Source of the DNA: Clostridia bacterium
GTDB taxonomy: Bacteria; Bacillota_A; Clostridia; Christensenellales; CAG-138
Direction of reading: 5' to 3'
Assembly (NCBI GenBank): GCA_017553815.1
Contig: JAFZJT010000318.1
Coordinates: forward strand, 1 to 26,497
Length of the DNA: 26,497 bases
Under the pieces are notes generated by a model. The model did not search any database, was not told where the DNA came from, and saw nothing but the letters and a program-made list of their open reading frames with translations. Below are positions 1 through 7,811 of this stretch, in pieces (position 1 is the stretch's first letter; each line of letters begins with the position of its first letter). Both the position numbers and the translations under genes were made by a program.

Positions 1-859
1 CGAAATCGCGCACCTCGGGGCATAGGCGCACGGCACAGAACGCGGCAACGGTGGATAGAAAGCCGTCCGCAACCGCAGGTATGCGCTCGCTTGCACAGCC
101 GAGGAATGCGCCGGTCATCGCGGCGATATCGCGGCCGCCGACCTTGGAGATGATATCCACAGGATCGCGCGGATCGGGCGCGTTCCAGTTCAGCGCGTCG
201 CGGATGACCTGAACCTTTTTATAGAACGCCGCGTCGGTGAGTCCGCTTCCGCGCCCCGTAACGTTCGCCGGATCCGCGCCGATCATAGCGGCGAGCACTG
301 CGGCGGAGGTGGTCGTGTTGCCTATGCCCATCTCGCCGATGCCGAGGGCGTTTACGCCGTCCTGCTTCGCTCTTTTGGCAGCGCCCACGCCAACGCCGAT
401 CGCCGCCACCGCCTCTTCGCGCGTCATTGCGGCGCCCGAGCGGATATTGTTCGTTCCGCGCCTTATCTTGCGGTTTATGATGCCCTCAAACTCCTCGTCC
501 GAGTCGATGCCAACGTCGATGATGCGCGTTTCATCGCCGAAAAACTCAGCGAGCGCGGACATGCCCGTTTTATGCAGGGTCATGTTGACGGCCTGCTTGA
601 GCGTAACGTCCTTTGGAGTTACCGCAACGCCCTCGTCCACAACGCCGTTATCGGCAACGAAGACCGCGATGCGGCGCTTTTCAAGCTCGTTCTTCACCTT
701 GCCCGTCATTCCGGCGATGCGTATGGAGAGCTCCTCGAGCCTTCCGAGACTTCCCGGGGGTTTGGCAAGCTCGCTCTGACGCCTTGCGGCAAGCTCGAGC
801 GCGCTTCTTGACGCGGGCTCGATGGAGCTAATTAGAGATTTGAGTTCATGTTCGTTCAT
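1..859 (-). CDS. cobT: Nicotinate-nucleotide--dimethylbenzimidazole phosphoribosyltransferase (partial, 3' end outside window)
   Basis: CobT joins the lower ligand base dimethylbenzimidazole to ribose phosphate from nicotinate mononucleotide, giving alpha-ribazole phosphate for the cobalamin nucleotide loop; it is cytosolic. The reverse strand reads continuously from ATG at 857-859 to the window edge, about 286 codons of a family usually near 350. The translation begins MNEHELKSLISSIEPASRSA and contains ARRQSELAKPPGSLGRLEEL, VFVADNGVV, and the CobT hallmark GIGEMGIGNTTTSAA, followed by GRGSGL and GGRDIAAMTGAFLG. The C-terminal part with the catalytic glutamate region lies outside the window. 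It follows the isomerase-like gene by about 40 bases and probably shares its promoter at 1732-1760. The start has only a weak GGTG ribosome binding site. No cobalamin riboswitch is visible upstream. Identity is secure; the end is not seen. Confidence 0.93.
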   Translation of the reverse strand, partial: MNEHELKSLISSIEPASRSALELAARRQSELAKPPGSLGRLEELSIRIAGMTGKVKNELEKRRIAVFVADNGVVDEGVAVTPKDVTLKQAVNMTLHKTGMSALAEFFGDETRIIDVGIDSDEEFEGIINRKIRRGTNNIRSGAAMTREEAVAAIGVGVGAAKRAKQDGVNALGIGEMGIGNTTTSAAVLAAMIGADPANVTGRGSGLTDAAFYKKVQVIRDALNWNAPDPRDPVDIISKVGGRDIAAMTGAFLGCASERIPAVADGFLSTVAAFCAVRLCPEVRDF

Positions 860-899
860 AGGGTTCACCAGCTTTTATAAAATTAAGTAGTATTTTTAT

Positions 900-1685
900 T
901 TATCCGCGCTTACTGCGCTCAATATAGCCCTTTTCGACAAGGAAGCGTATCGAGGCCTCGGCGTGCATGTTTTCTATGGTGAAGCTTGCCTTCGGGCAGG
1001 TGTCGAGCACGGTGTCGAGGATATGCTCCAACGCTATATTGCCCTCGCCGAGCGGCAGATGCAGGTCGTTTTCGCCGAGATTGTCGTGGATGTGAACATG
1101 GAAAAGATGCTCTGCCATCGGCGCTATCCAATCCTCGGGCGGCGTTTTTGAAACGATGCAGTTCGCGTGCCCGATATCGAGGCAAAGCCCGAGACGGGGC
1201 GAGGCGACGCCCTCGGCTATCTTAACGAGCATTTCGGGCGAGGGCTCCATAACGTTTTCAAGCGCGATCACGAGCCCACTCGGCGCCTTTTCAAGGAACT
1301 CCTTCCAGAAAATCACCGATTGCTCGACGTAGGTCTCCGGGTAATACACGTATGGGATATAGCCTCCGTGTATGACAAGGTGATTTACGTTGAGCTGCTC
1401 CGCTATTTGAGCCGCCTGCATGTACCGAGTGAATGCAAGCTCCCTCGCCCTTGGGTCTATCGCGCAGGGGGCGAGCTCCGCAAAGGGCGCATGGAACCAG
1501 AAAGAATTTGAGCCCGCCATCATTTTGCGGCAGTTTTCGATATGAGCTTCGCGTTCATTATCGATATAATACGCCCAGCAGAATTCGGCGATCTCAACGC
1601 CGAGACCGTGCTCCCGCGCTAAGATGGCGCAGCGCTCATCTATGGAAGAGATATGCAGTTTTTCAACGAGCCGCGAGCGATCCAT
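900..1685 (-). CDS. Sugar phosphate isomerase/epimerase-like TIM-barrel protein
   Basis: A 261-residue protein of the xylose isomerase-like (AP endonuclease 2) TIM-barrel family, which binds a divalent metal and usually isomerises or epimerises sugars; the substrate cannot be read from sequence. Family features are LVIHGGYIPY (metal-site histidine after a strand), VIALENVME (glutamate ligand), LGLCLDIGHAN (Asp and His ligands), HVHIHDNLGENDLHLPLGEG and FTIENMH. The start at 1683-1685 (MDRSRLVEKL) is preferred over the ATG nine codons upstream because GGAGGA at 1694-1699 sits eight bases before it. A sigma-70-type promoter lies just upstream. It precedes cobT in the same direction, but no functional link between them is evident. 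Family assignment is good; the reaction is unknown. Confidence 0.82.
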   Translation of the reverse strand: MDRSRLVEKLHISSIDERCAILAREHGLGVEIAEFCWAYYIDNEREAHIENCRKMMAGSNSFWFHAPFAELAPCAIDPRARELAFTRYMQAAQIAEQLNVNHLVIHGGYIPYVYYPETYVEQSVIFWKEFLEKAPSGLVIALENVMEPSPEMLVKIAEGVASPRLGLCLDIGHANCIVSKTPPEDWIAPMAEHLFHVHIHDNLGENDLHLPLGEGNIALEHILDTVLDTCPKASFTIENMHAEASIRFLVEKGYIERSKRG

Positions 1686-1731
1686 CGAACGTATCCTCCA
1701 ATAAGCGCACACTCAGCCATTTTACATTGGA

Positions 1732-1760
1732 ATAATAGCACAGTTCACCGAAAAACTCAA
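1732..1760 (-). promoter_or_regulatory. Sigma-70-type promoter for isomerase-cobT unit
   Basis: On the minus strand TTGAGT (1755-1760) and TATTAT (1732-1737) are separated by 17 bases, with an extended -10 TGC directly before TATTAT. It lies about 47 bases upstream of the isomerase start and faces away from the secG promoter. Confidence 0.65.
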
Positions 1761-1852
1761 GTATTTCGGCGAAAAAAAGCGGTTCAGCCCCCCGCTTTCC
1801 ACCGAAAACAACTTATATAAATTCCAATAAGGCAAACCGGGCGCAAAAACTC

Positions 1853-1881
1853 TTGCATTTTACCGTCAAGCATGCTATAAT
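1853..1881 (+). promoter_or_regulatory. Sigma-70-type promoter of secG
   Basis: TTGCAT (1853-1858), 17-base spacer and TATAAT (1876-1881), with TGC immediately before the -10. It lies 36 bases upstream of the secG ATG, giving a short leader that contains the GAAAGGA ribosome binding site. Confidence 0.8.
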
Positions 1882-1916
1882 GTCGGGAGCAGTTAAATAA
1901 TGAAAGGATAGTTATT

Positions 1917-2159
1917 ATGCCTACTGTCAGAGTTATCATCAATATACTTCTCATCGTCGTTTCGATCCTTCTCGTTGTCATCATCCTGATGCAGGACGCG
2001 AAGACCGCCGGTCTCGGCAGCGCTTTCGGCAACGACACCACCGCCCTCGGCCGCAGCCGCAGCGCAAAAGCCTCCAAGGAAGCGAAGCTTCAGAAGCTGA
2101 CCATCATCCTTGCCGCCGTCGTTGGCGTGCTTGCGCTCCTTCTCCTCATCGTCAAGTGA
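1917..2159 (+). CDS. secG: Preprotein translocase subunit SecG
   Basis: SecG is the small auxiliary membrane subunit of the SecYEG protein-export channel. The 80-residue product fits the family length and topology: a first transmembrane helix (about residues 5-25, ending VVIILMQ), a cytoplasmic loop with the typical AGLGSAFGND stretch and a basic segment, and a second helix (about 60-79). The start is the ATG at 1917, preceded by GAAAGGA. It has its own promoter and is followed by a hairpin terminator before smpB. secG next to smpB is a familiar Firmicutes arrangement, often with rnr between them; rnr is absent here. Confidence 0.95.
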   Translation: MPTVRVIINILLIVVSILLVVIILMQDAKTAGLGSAFGNDTTALGRSRSAKASKEAKLQKLTIILAAVVGVLALLLLIVK

Positions 2160-2189
2160 TAAGGGCAAGAGCTTTTTGAACGGTTTTCC

Positions 2190-2225
2190 GCGCGGTACCC
2201 GTGCTTTCGGGCACTGCGCTTTTTT
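2190..2225 (+). terminator. Rho-independent terminator after secG
   Basis: An interrupted hairpin: GCGC (2190-2193) pairs with GCGC (2216-2219), and inner GTGC (2201-2204) pairs with GCAC (2211-2214), followed by TTTTTT at 2220-2225. The stem has unpaired bases, so read-through into smpB is possible. Confidence 0.55.
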
Positions 2226-2267
2226 CTATATTATCAATACTTAATCGGTATTTCGAGGTGAAAGCAA

Positions 2268-2732
2268 ATGCCAATCAAACGCGGCGAAAAGCAGCTTGCC
2301 GAAAACCGCAAGGCAAGGCACGAATACTTTATTGAGCAGACATACGAATGCGGCCTCGCGCTCGTTGGAACCGAGGTCAAGAGCATCCGAATGGGCAAGG
2401 TCAATATCAAGGACTCCTACGCCAAGGTAAAAAACGGCGAGGCGTTCGTTGTTGGTATGCATGTTTCGCCATATGAAAAGGGAAATATCTTCAACCGCGA
2501 CCCCTTCCGCGAGAGAAAGCTTTTGCTCCATAAGCGCGAGATACTCAAGCTCGGCTCGCTCTCGCAGGCGGACGGATACAGCCTCATCCCACTGCGCATC
2601 TATCTAAAGGACGGCAGGGTCAAGCTTGAGCTCGCGGTCGCAAAGGGCAAGAAGCTCTACGATAAGCGCCACGCTATCGCCGAAAGGGACGCAAAGCGCA
2701 GTATGGACAGACGAAATGCGGATATGATGTGA
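2268..2732 (+). CDS. smpB: SsrA-binding protein SmpB
   Basis: SmpB binds tmRNA and delivers it to stalled ribosomes for trans-translation. The 154-residue product matches the family length. It shows the conserved [29 protein letters not shown] and [12 protein letters not shown] stretches, the HVSPYEKGN loop, and the basic C-terminal tail ([18 protein letters not shown]) that enters the decoding site. The ATG at 2268 has GAGGTG eight to nine bases upstream. I see no strong promoter of its own between the secG terminator and the start, so it may depend on read-through. No ssrA (tmRNA) gene follows within the window. Confidence 0.97.
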   Translation: MPIKRGEKQLAENRKARHEYFIEQTYECGLALVGTEVKSIRMGKVNIKDSYAKVKNGEAFVVGMHVSPYEKGNIFNRDPFRERKLLLHKREILKLGSLSQADGYSLIPLRIYLKDGRVKLELAVAKGKKLYDKRHAIAERDAKRSMDRRNADMM

Positions 2733-2740
2733 TGGTTTTA

Positions 2741-2790
2741 GTGAATGGTGAATAATGAATAGTTGAGGTTGAAATTCCCGCGGAATTTCC
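2741..2790. repeat. Intergenic near-tandem repeat plus perfect inverted repeat
   Basis: After smpB a near-tandem GTGAAT/GTGAATAATGAATAG stretch is followed by a perfect 8-bp inverted repeat, GAAATTCC (2771-2778) and GGAATTTC (2782-2789), around CGC. It is non-coding. The layout resembles a dispersed intergenic repeat unit, but other copies cannot be checked here. Confidence 0.4.
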
Positions 2791-2814
2791 GTTGCCGCTC
2801 ATTTCAAAACAAAA

Positions 2815-2837
2815 CCGCCTCTCGGCCTGAGGGGCGG
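2815..2837. terminator. Strong hairpin terminator between convergent smpB and lipoprotein genes
   Basis: A 9-bp stem (2815-2823 with 2829-2837, one T:G pair) with a 5-base loop. On the minus strand it is followed by TTTTGTTTTG, a good U-tract for the operon ending at 2858. On the plus strand it is followed by TATTTTA, so it may serve both directions. Confidence 0.75.
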
Positions 2838-2857
2838 TATTTTATGCCTATTCTTGT

Positions 2858-3694
2858 TTACGGGTTCCGGTTTTCTTTGCTTTTAGGCGCGTTTTCAAAG
2901 AACTGGTATTCATATTTGATGGTCGAGTCCACGCTGTTATCCGTGTTGAAAAAGATGGTCTCAACTCGGGTTCCGTTTTCGTCGTACTTGTATTCGATCC
3001 GGCCGCATACTCTTTCATCCTCATCGAAGCAGGTCGCCTTAACGGCACAGCCGCTTTCGTCATACTCGTAAACGTACTTTAAAGCGCTGTCCATGCCTTC
3101 GTCGAAAGCGCTCTGCTCGATCAGCCTGCCGGCTTCATCGTATTCGTTTTCCCACCATGATAATATGCTGCCGTCGGAGTTATAGTATCTATACGCCGTT
3201 TCACTGCCGCTTTCATCGTATTCGTGTTCGATGCGATAGAAGAGAGTTCCGTCCGAATTGAGGATCGAGGATGAAAGCTCGTTTCCGTTTTCGTCATAAA
3301 GGATCATTCCCATATTGAAGACGGTGCCGTCCTCATTTGAAGCGATCCAGTTACAATAGTTTTCAGCATCATAATAGGTGAATTCATATAGCGATTCGGA
3401 GCTGCCGTCAAAGACCCTTCGAATGGTTTCCCTGCCCTTTTCATCGTATTCGCTCTCCATGCGGAACATGGTTCCGCTGCTCAAGGAATAGGAATGCAGG
3501 ATGTTGTTGCCGCGCTCGTCGTATTCATATTCATGCCGCGAAAGCTCGCTGCCTTCTGAGCCGTAGTATACTTCCTTGACCATGAGCCACGCGCCCTTTT
3601 CCTCCTCGGTGGAACCGAGCAGACCGCACGCCACGGCGAAAAGCATTATTGAGCATAGAAAAGCGGCGAGAATGCAGCGCATTATTTTCTTCAT
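2858..3694 (-). CDS. Putative lipoprotein with YD-type repeats
   Basis: Start ATG at 3692-3694 (MKKIMRCILAAFLC...), with GGAAAG upstream, only four bases after the stop of the RNA methyltransferase gene, so translation is probably coupled. The first 22 residues are a signal peptide ending in AVAC, a plausible lipobox with Cys23 as lipidated residue, so it is likely anchored on the outer face of the membrane. The mature part (278 residues in all) is almost entirely built of about nine units of 20-28 residues carrying Y-[ED]-Y-D-E-x-G or close variants (EYDERG, EYDEKG, LYDENG, EYDESG, EYDEAG, KYDENG), like YD/RHS-type beta-strand repeats and very acidic. I recognise the repeat type but no function. 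It is the last gene before the terminator at 2815-2837. Confidence 0.8.
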   Translation of the reverse strand: MKKIMRCILAAFLCSIMLFAVACGLLGSTEEEKGAWLMVKEVYYGSEGSELSRHEYEYDERGNNILHSYSLSSGTMFRMESEYDEKGRETIRRVFDGSSESLYEFTYYDAENYCNWIASNEDGTVFNMGMILYDENGNELSSSILNSDGTLFYRIEHEYDESGSETAYRYYNSDGSILSWWENEYDEAGRLIEQSAFDEGMDSALKYVYEYDESGCAVKATCFDEDERVCGRIEYKYDENGTRVETIFFNTDNSVDSTIKYEYQFFENAPKSKENRNP

Positions 3695-3698
3695 TTTA

Positions 3699-4859
3699 TC
3701 AGTCTTTCTTTCCGTTTTCAAATTCGGCGCGCTCGGCTCTATCGCGCCGATCCGAATACCTCGGATAATACCGATAGAGTGTGCTGACCATGCCGCCGTT
3801 TGAGAGCTTGCGGCGTTTATCCGCCCTTTGACCGTAGACGCGCTCAAACTCGGGGTGCGATGCGATTATGTTCACGCTCCAACCGTCGAGATGCGAAAAG
3901 ACCTCATGCATATTTCGGTAGAGCTTCTCCGCGTCGCGCTTCTCCATAAGGCGCTCGCCGTAGGGCGGGTTGCAGCAGAGTACTCCCCCGCTTCTTTCCT
4001 CTTTAAAATCGAGAACGGATGCCACGCGCCAAGAGAGCATAACGCCCGCCTTTTTCGCGTGCTTTTTGCAAAGTTCGATCGAGTGCGCGTCTATATCCGA
4101 GCCCGTTATATCGAAGGGAACGCTCATAGCGCAGTCCCGCGCCCGCTCGCGTGCAAGCTCGAAAGCGTTTTCGCGGATGAAATGCCACTCCTCGGCAGCA
4201 AAGCTTCGGTTCAAGCCGACGGCGGTATTTGTGGCGATCATTGCGGCCTCGATGGGCATCGTGCCCGAGCCGCACATCGGATCGATGAATTGGCGCTCCG
4301 CCTTGTAACCCGAGAGCAGAACTATCGCCGCGCCAAGGGTCTCGGATATCGGAGCAGGCACGTTGTAGGTGCGATACCCGCGCCGCGAAAGCCCCGCGCC
4401 GCAGCAGTCGAGGGCGACGGTGACTTGATCGCGCAGTATGCCTATCTCAACGATGATGCGATTGCCGTTTTCGGGCAGTATCTTGAGCCCATATGCTGAA
4501 GAAAGCGAATCTACTATCGCTTTTTTCGAGATGCGCTGACAGTCCGAGACCGAAAAGAGCTTGCTTTTCGCCGATTTTCCCGTTACATGGATAAAATTAT
4601 TTTTATTTATATAGTTTTTCCACTCAATCGCGCGAACGCCCTCGTAGAGCTGTTCAAAGTTCAATGCTTCAAAGGAGCCGACCTGCATAAGCACGCGCTC
4701 CGCCGTGCGAAGGTAAATAAGCGCCGTCGCCATGTCGGTGTAGCTTCCCGAAAAGTCAACGCGCGCATCGTGTACCGCCGTGACCTCGATGCCAAGCTCC
4801 TTCAGTTCGTTTGAAACGAGCGATTCAAGCCCTATTTTACAGGTTGCAAAAAAATTCAT
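3699..4859 (-). CDS. THUMP-domain class I SAM-dependent RNA methyltransferase (RlmL N-half/YpsC type)
   Basis: A 386-residue predicted 23S rRNA guanine-N2 methyltransferase. Residues about 1-160 are the ferredoxin-like/THUMP RNA-binding part (MNFFATCKIGLESLVSNELK, and the THUMP end ALDCCGAGLSRRGYR). The Rossmann methyltransferase follows: DPMCGSGT (193-200) binds SAM, GSDID (253-257) is the acidic loop, and NPPYGERL (297-304) is the N-methyltransferase catalytic motif. The length suits the single-domain YpsC-type enzyme rather than the fused RlmKL of E. coli. It lies 38 bases after the TPR gene in the same direction and is followed by the lipoprotein gene. Target base specificity is inferred from the family. 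Confidence 0.9.
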   Translation of the reverse strand: MNFFATCKIGLESLVSNELKELGIEVTAVHDARVDFSGSYTDMATALIYLRTAERVLMQVGSFEALNFEQLYEGVRAIEWKNYINKNNFIHVTGKSAKSKLFSVSDCQRISKKAIVDSLSSAYGLKILPENGNRIIVEIGILRDQVTVALDCCGAGLSRRGYRTYNVPAPISETLGAAIVLLSGYKAERQFIDPMCGSGTMPIEAAMIATNTAVGLNRSFAAEEWHFIRENAFELARERARDCAMSVPFDITGSDIDAHSIELCKKHAKKAGVMLSWRVASVLDFKEERSGGVLCCNPPYGERLMEKRDAEKLYRNMHEVFSHLDGWSVNIIASHPEFERVYGQRADKRRKLSNGGMVSTLYRYYPRYSDRRDRAERAEFENGKKD

Positions 4860-4897
4860 ATTCGCGTTTTCCGTTTTGCTGCTTTTTAAGCTTTCGC

Positions 4898-6820
4898 CTA
4901 TTCGTTCGGTTCGTCGTCGCCGCCGTTTCTATCGCCGATATCGATAAGATCGGCAAAGCGCGCGGTTCCTTTCTTTGCTTCGGCATCTGCGCTCTCATTC
5001 CCGGAGCTAAGCCCGTCATCGCTTTCAAAGTTGATGCCGCTGTCATCGGGGAAGCCGTCGGGAACCTTTACGCTGAGAAGGCGAACCAGGGCGTTCTCTA
5101 TCCGTTTCGCCGTCACGCCCAGCTCCGCCGCGAACGCATGGATATCGGGCGTTTCGTACTTTTCATTCTCGCGAAGCAGGAAATACTCAATCGCCGCCGC
5201 CATCGCCTCGGTCTGTCCGTATGGAAGGCGGGGCTTGGACTTATAGTTACCCAAAGTGTAGAGATAGCAGAGCCTCGCCGCCGCAGGCAGCAATTCCCCC
5301 GCCTTTTCCGCAATGCGGGAGCAGACGAGCTCGGCGATCTTTCGATAGCATTCGGGCCATTCGGAATAGTTGTCGGGTCCACGCCCGAATGAGCAGACGT
5401 TCACGATTCCGTCCGCATAGAGCATGAACTTCTCGTCGGGACGAAGGCTGTTTAGATGCGTCAGCGCGGCTCTGCGAAGCGCCTTCGTGCTCTCGGGTTC
5501 AACGAGTATGCGCCTAATGATGCCCTCGGCATAGCCTGCGTCGAATCTTTCGAGAATCGTCAGGTACATATCGCCGTAGGGACAGCTCCTGTCGTTCAGC
5601 GACCAATCGGTCAGCCTCAGCACCTCGTCGCGGCTAAGCGAATAGAGTTCCTCAGCCTCGTCGGCGTTCATGTTCGCGATCTCCTCGGAGCGCTCGACGC
5701 GGCGCAGGAATTCGGCGGGCGGCACCGTGTATTCTATCTGATAATGCGCGCGTTCGCCGCTTTCGAGCGTTTCAAGGCACACCCTTTTGAAGTAGTACGC
5801 CACGGAATCTGCGGGCTCTATCGCAAGAATACGCTCATAGCACTGCTTGGCGTAGGAGATATCGTTTAAGCAGTACGCCGCCTGCGCCGCGAAGTGGATG
5901 AAATTTCGGTTAAATGGTTCGATATCGCAGAGATCCTCGGCATAATCGAACGCCTTTTCATAGTGGCCTATCTCCATCATAACGGTATAGGCGCGCACTA
6001 TATCGTTTATCGGCTCAAGATTATGCCCCGTTATGAGGGAAACGAGCTTCTCGACCCTCTCCGCTTCGCCGAGCGCATTGTAAATGAGCACAGCGCAGCA
6101 CTGCACTGTGAAATCCTTTTTGAACCGATCGGATGAAGCTTCGTACAGCTCCCTGCCCTCCTTGAGCCTTCGATCGCAGTAGTAATTCAAAAGCAGATCG
6201 GTGAAAAGCTCCATGGAGTCGGGATGAGAACCGTAGGCGCTTTCGGCAAGCGGTATCGCCTCGTCGAACCTGCCCTGCTCGCTGAGCTTTCCCGCAGTTT
6301 CGAGCACGCGCTCAACCTCTACCTCGTCGAAATCGCGAAGAAAGCGCTTTTCCTCCGCCTCCTCCTCGATGTACTGATCGCACACCGCTATGCAGTCGAA
6401 GGCGTTCGCAGCGTCCTCATAGCCGAGCTCGTCCGAAACATCATCCTCATCTCCTGCGCTCAATGAAAGCATGAAGAGTTGCTTTGCGGCGCGAAATTCG
6501 CTCCTTCCGAGCATACAATGCGCAAGGCGGAAGATGACGAGCCTTAGGATTTGGCTCCCCTGTATGAGCACGGGCGCGAGCACACCCGCCGCTTCGGTGA
6601 AGCAGTTCATATCGAGAAGCGTATCCACAACTCGAAGGCGGATATCGTCGTTTGCGGGGCGAAGCCTCAGCGCACGCCGATAGAGCTTCAGCGCGGCGAT
6701 AAAATCGCCCTTATCGGATAGCTCGTCGCCTCTGTCTACAAGGCTGTTCACGCTGCCCGATATGCTGATGACGCGCCCGATGCGGCTCACGTTGTCGTTT
6801 TTCTTGTCGCGATCACTCAT
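4898..6820 (-). CDS. Large TPR-repeat protein, function unknown
   Basis: A 640-residue, acidic, apparently cytoplasmic protein without signal peptide or membrane segment. Residues about 27-120 hold clear tetratricopeptide units (DRGDELSDKGDFIAALKLYR; next unit starting RVVDTLLDMNCFTEAAG), with more TPR-like helical pairs around 170-215 and 270-350 (GKLSEQGRFDEAIPLAES; AAQAAYCLNDISYAKQCYER). The C-terminal part has DIHAFAAELGVTAKRIENAL, which could be a helix-turn-helix, and ends in a low-complexity acidic tail. The start ATG at 6818-6820 overlaps the end of hslO by eight bases and has CCTCCC (minus GGGAGG) at 6831-6836. TPR proteins usually scaffold protein complexes; the partner is unknown. 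Linkage to hslO suggests a stress or proteostasis role, as inference only. Confidence 0.78.
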   Translation of the reverse strand: MSDRDKKNDNVSRIGRVISISGSVNSLVDRGDELSDKGDFIAALKLYRRALRLRPANDDIRLRVVDTLLDMNCFTEAAGVLAPVLIQGSQILRLVIFRLAHCMLGRSEFRAAKQLFMLSLSAGDEDDVSDELGYEDAANAFDCIAVCDQYIEEEAEEKRFLRDFDEVEVERVLETAGKLSEQGRFDEAIPLAESAYGSHPDSMELFTDLLLNYYCDRRLKEGRELYEASSDRFKKDFTVQCCAVLIYNALGEAERVEKLVSLITGHNLEPINDIVRAYTVMMEIGHYEKAFDYAEDLCDIEPFNRNFIHFAAQAAYCLNDISYAKQCYERILAIEPADSVAYYFKRVCLETLESGERAHYQIEYTVPPAEFLRRVERSEEIANMNADEAEELYSLSRDEVLRLTDWSLNDRSCPYGDMYLTILERFDAGYAEGIIRRILVEPESTKALRRAALTHLNSLRPDEKFMLYADGIVNVCSFGRGPDNYSEWPECYRKIAELVCSRIAEKAGELLPAAARLCYLYTLGNYKSKPRLPYGQTEAMAAAIEYFLLRENEKYETPDIHAFAAELGVTAKRIENALVRLLSVKVPDGFPDDSGINFESDDGLSSGNESADAEAKKGTARFADLIDIGDRNGGDDEPNE

Positions 6821-7733
6821 TAAAAGCGTCCTCCCTTGTTTGCGCCTCTGTCAAAAGGGCGCGAAGCTCGGGTTCGGTGAAAACGTATTTCTTTTGGCAG
6901 AACGAGCAAATAAGCTCCGCCCTTCCGTCGGTTTCGATGATATCGGTGAGCTCCTTCTCGCCAAGCGAGATTATGACGCTCTCGAGCCGCTCGCGCGAGC
7001 AATCGCAACGGTACTCGGGCGAAAGCTCGTCCGTTATTTCAAGCTCCATGCCGTCAAAGAGCTTACTTAGCGCGCCGCGAAGGTCCTCGCCCTCGTCGAT
7101 ATGCTTTGAGAGCATGGATATCTCGGAAGCGACCTCTTCAAGGCGGGTGATATCCTCATCGGGGCAGTTCGGGAGCGGCGCGAGCATGAGACCCGCCGCC
7201 GAGCGCACCCTGCCGCTTGCGGGCTCAACACGCACGCCGAGATACCCGAGCGAAGGCTGCTGCTCGCTGGTTAGGAAATAATTCGCAAAATCATCGGCTA
7301 TCTCGCCGCTTACGAGCGCGCATCTGCCGATATAGGGCTCCTTGAGCGAAAGGTCGCGGATAACGCGCATCTCGCCGAGCGTTCCGACCGCGCCGCGCAC
7401 GTCGAGCTTTCCTGCTTCATTCAGCGGGAGCTCAACCTCGTGATTGGTGACGCAACCCTTGACGATGCCGCCCGTATGCCCGACGGCGGTAAGGTTGCCC
7501 GCAGGCCCGCCGCCCGCGAAGGTAACGGTTATGCTGTCTGTCTCGTTCTTGAGCCTTGCGCTCATCATCGAAACGGCGAGCAGGAGCCTGCCGAGCGCGG
7601 CGGTGCAGACGCGGCTTAGGGAATGCAGCTCGCGCGCCGTCTCGACCATCTCGGTTCCCGAGATCGCCATGAACTTGACCGTTTTATTGAAGAGAAGCCC
7701 GCCGTACATGATATCCTTGTTTTTAATTTCCAT
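6813..7733 (-). CDS. hslO: Redox-regulated chaperonin Hsp33
   Basis: Hsp33 is a cytosolic holdase that is inactive when reduced and zinc-bound and is switched on by oxidative unfolding. The 306-residue product aligns along the family: ALGRLLLAVSMMSARLK, FAGGGPAGNLTAVGHTGG, NEAGKLDVRGAVGTLGEMRVIRDL and SGEIADDFANYFLTSEQ. The C-terminal zinc site is intact, with CDC at 243-245 and CSFC at 276-279. The ATG at 7731-7733 has AAAGGA upstream; an internal ATG (MYGGLLF) eight codons later is a less supported alternative. Its 3' end overlaps the TPR gene. The SAM methyltransferase gene lies 78 bases upstream in the same direction. Confidence 0.96.
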   Translation of the reverse strand: MEIKNKDIMYGGLLFNKTVKFMAISGTEMVETARELHSLSRVCTAALGRLLLAVSMMSARLKNETDSITVTFAGGGPAGNLTAVGHTGGIVKGCVTNHEVELPLNEAGKLDVRGAVGTLGEMRVIRDLSLKEPYIGRCALVSGEIADDFANYFLTSEQQPSLGYLGVRVEPASGRVRSAAGLMLAPLPNCPDEDITRLEEVASEISMLSKHIDEGEDLRGALSKLFDGMELEITDELSPEYRCDCSRERLESVIISLGEKELTDIIETDGRAELICSFCQKKYVFTEPELRALLTEAQTREDAFNE

Positions 7734-7811
7734 CTTGTTTATCCTTTAAATCGGTATATCCCGTTTTTTGCTCTTTCGTTAAGTTTTATTTTAATGGCGT
7801 CCATGCCCAAA

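Noticed and set aside
237..779. A 180-codon plus-strand open frame at the left edge.
   Set aside because: The reverse strand encodes CobT with intact signature motifs through the whole stretch.
2733..2857. Possible ssrA (tmRNA) gene next to smpB.
   Set aside because: The gap is too short and lacks the tRNA-like ends; it holds only a repeat and a terminator.
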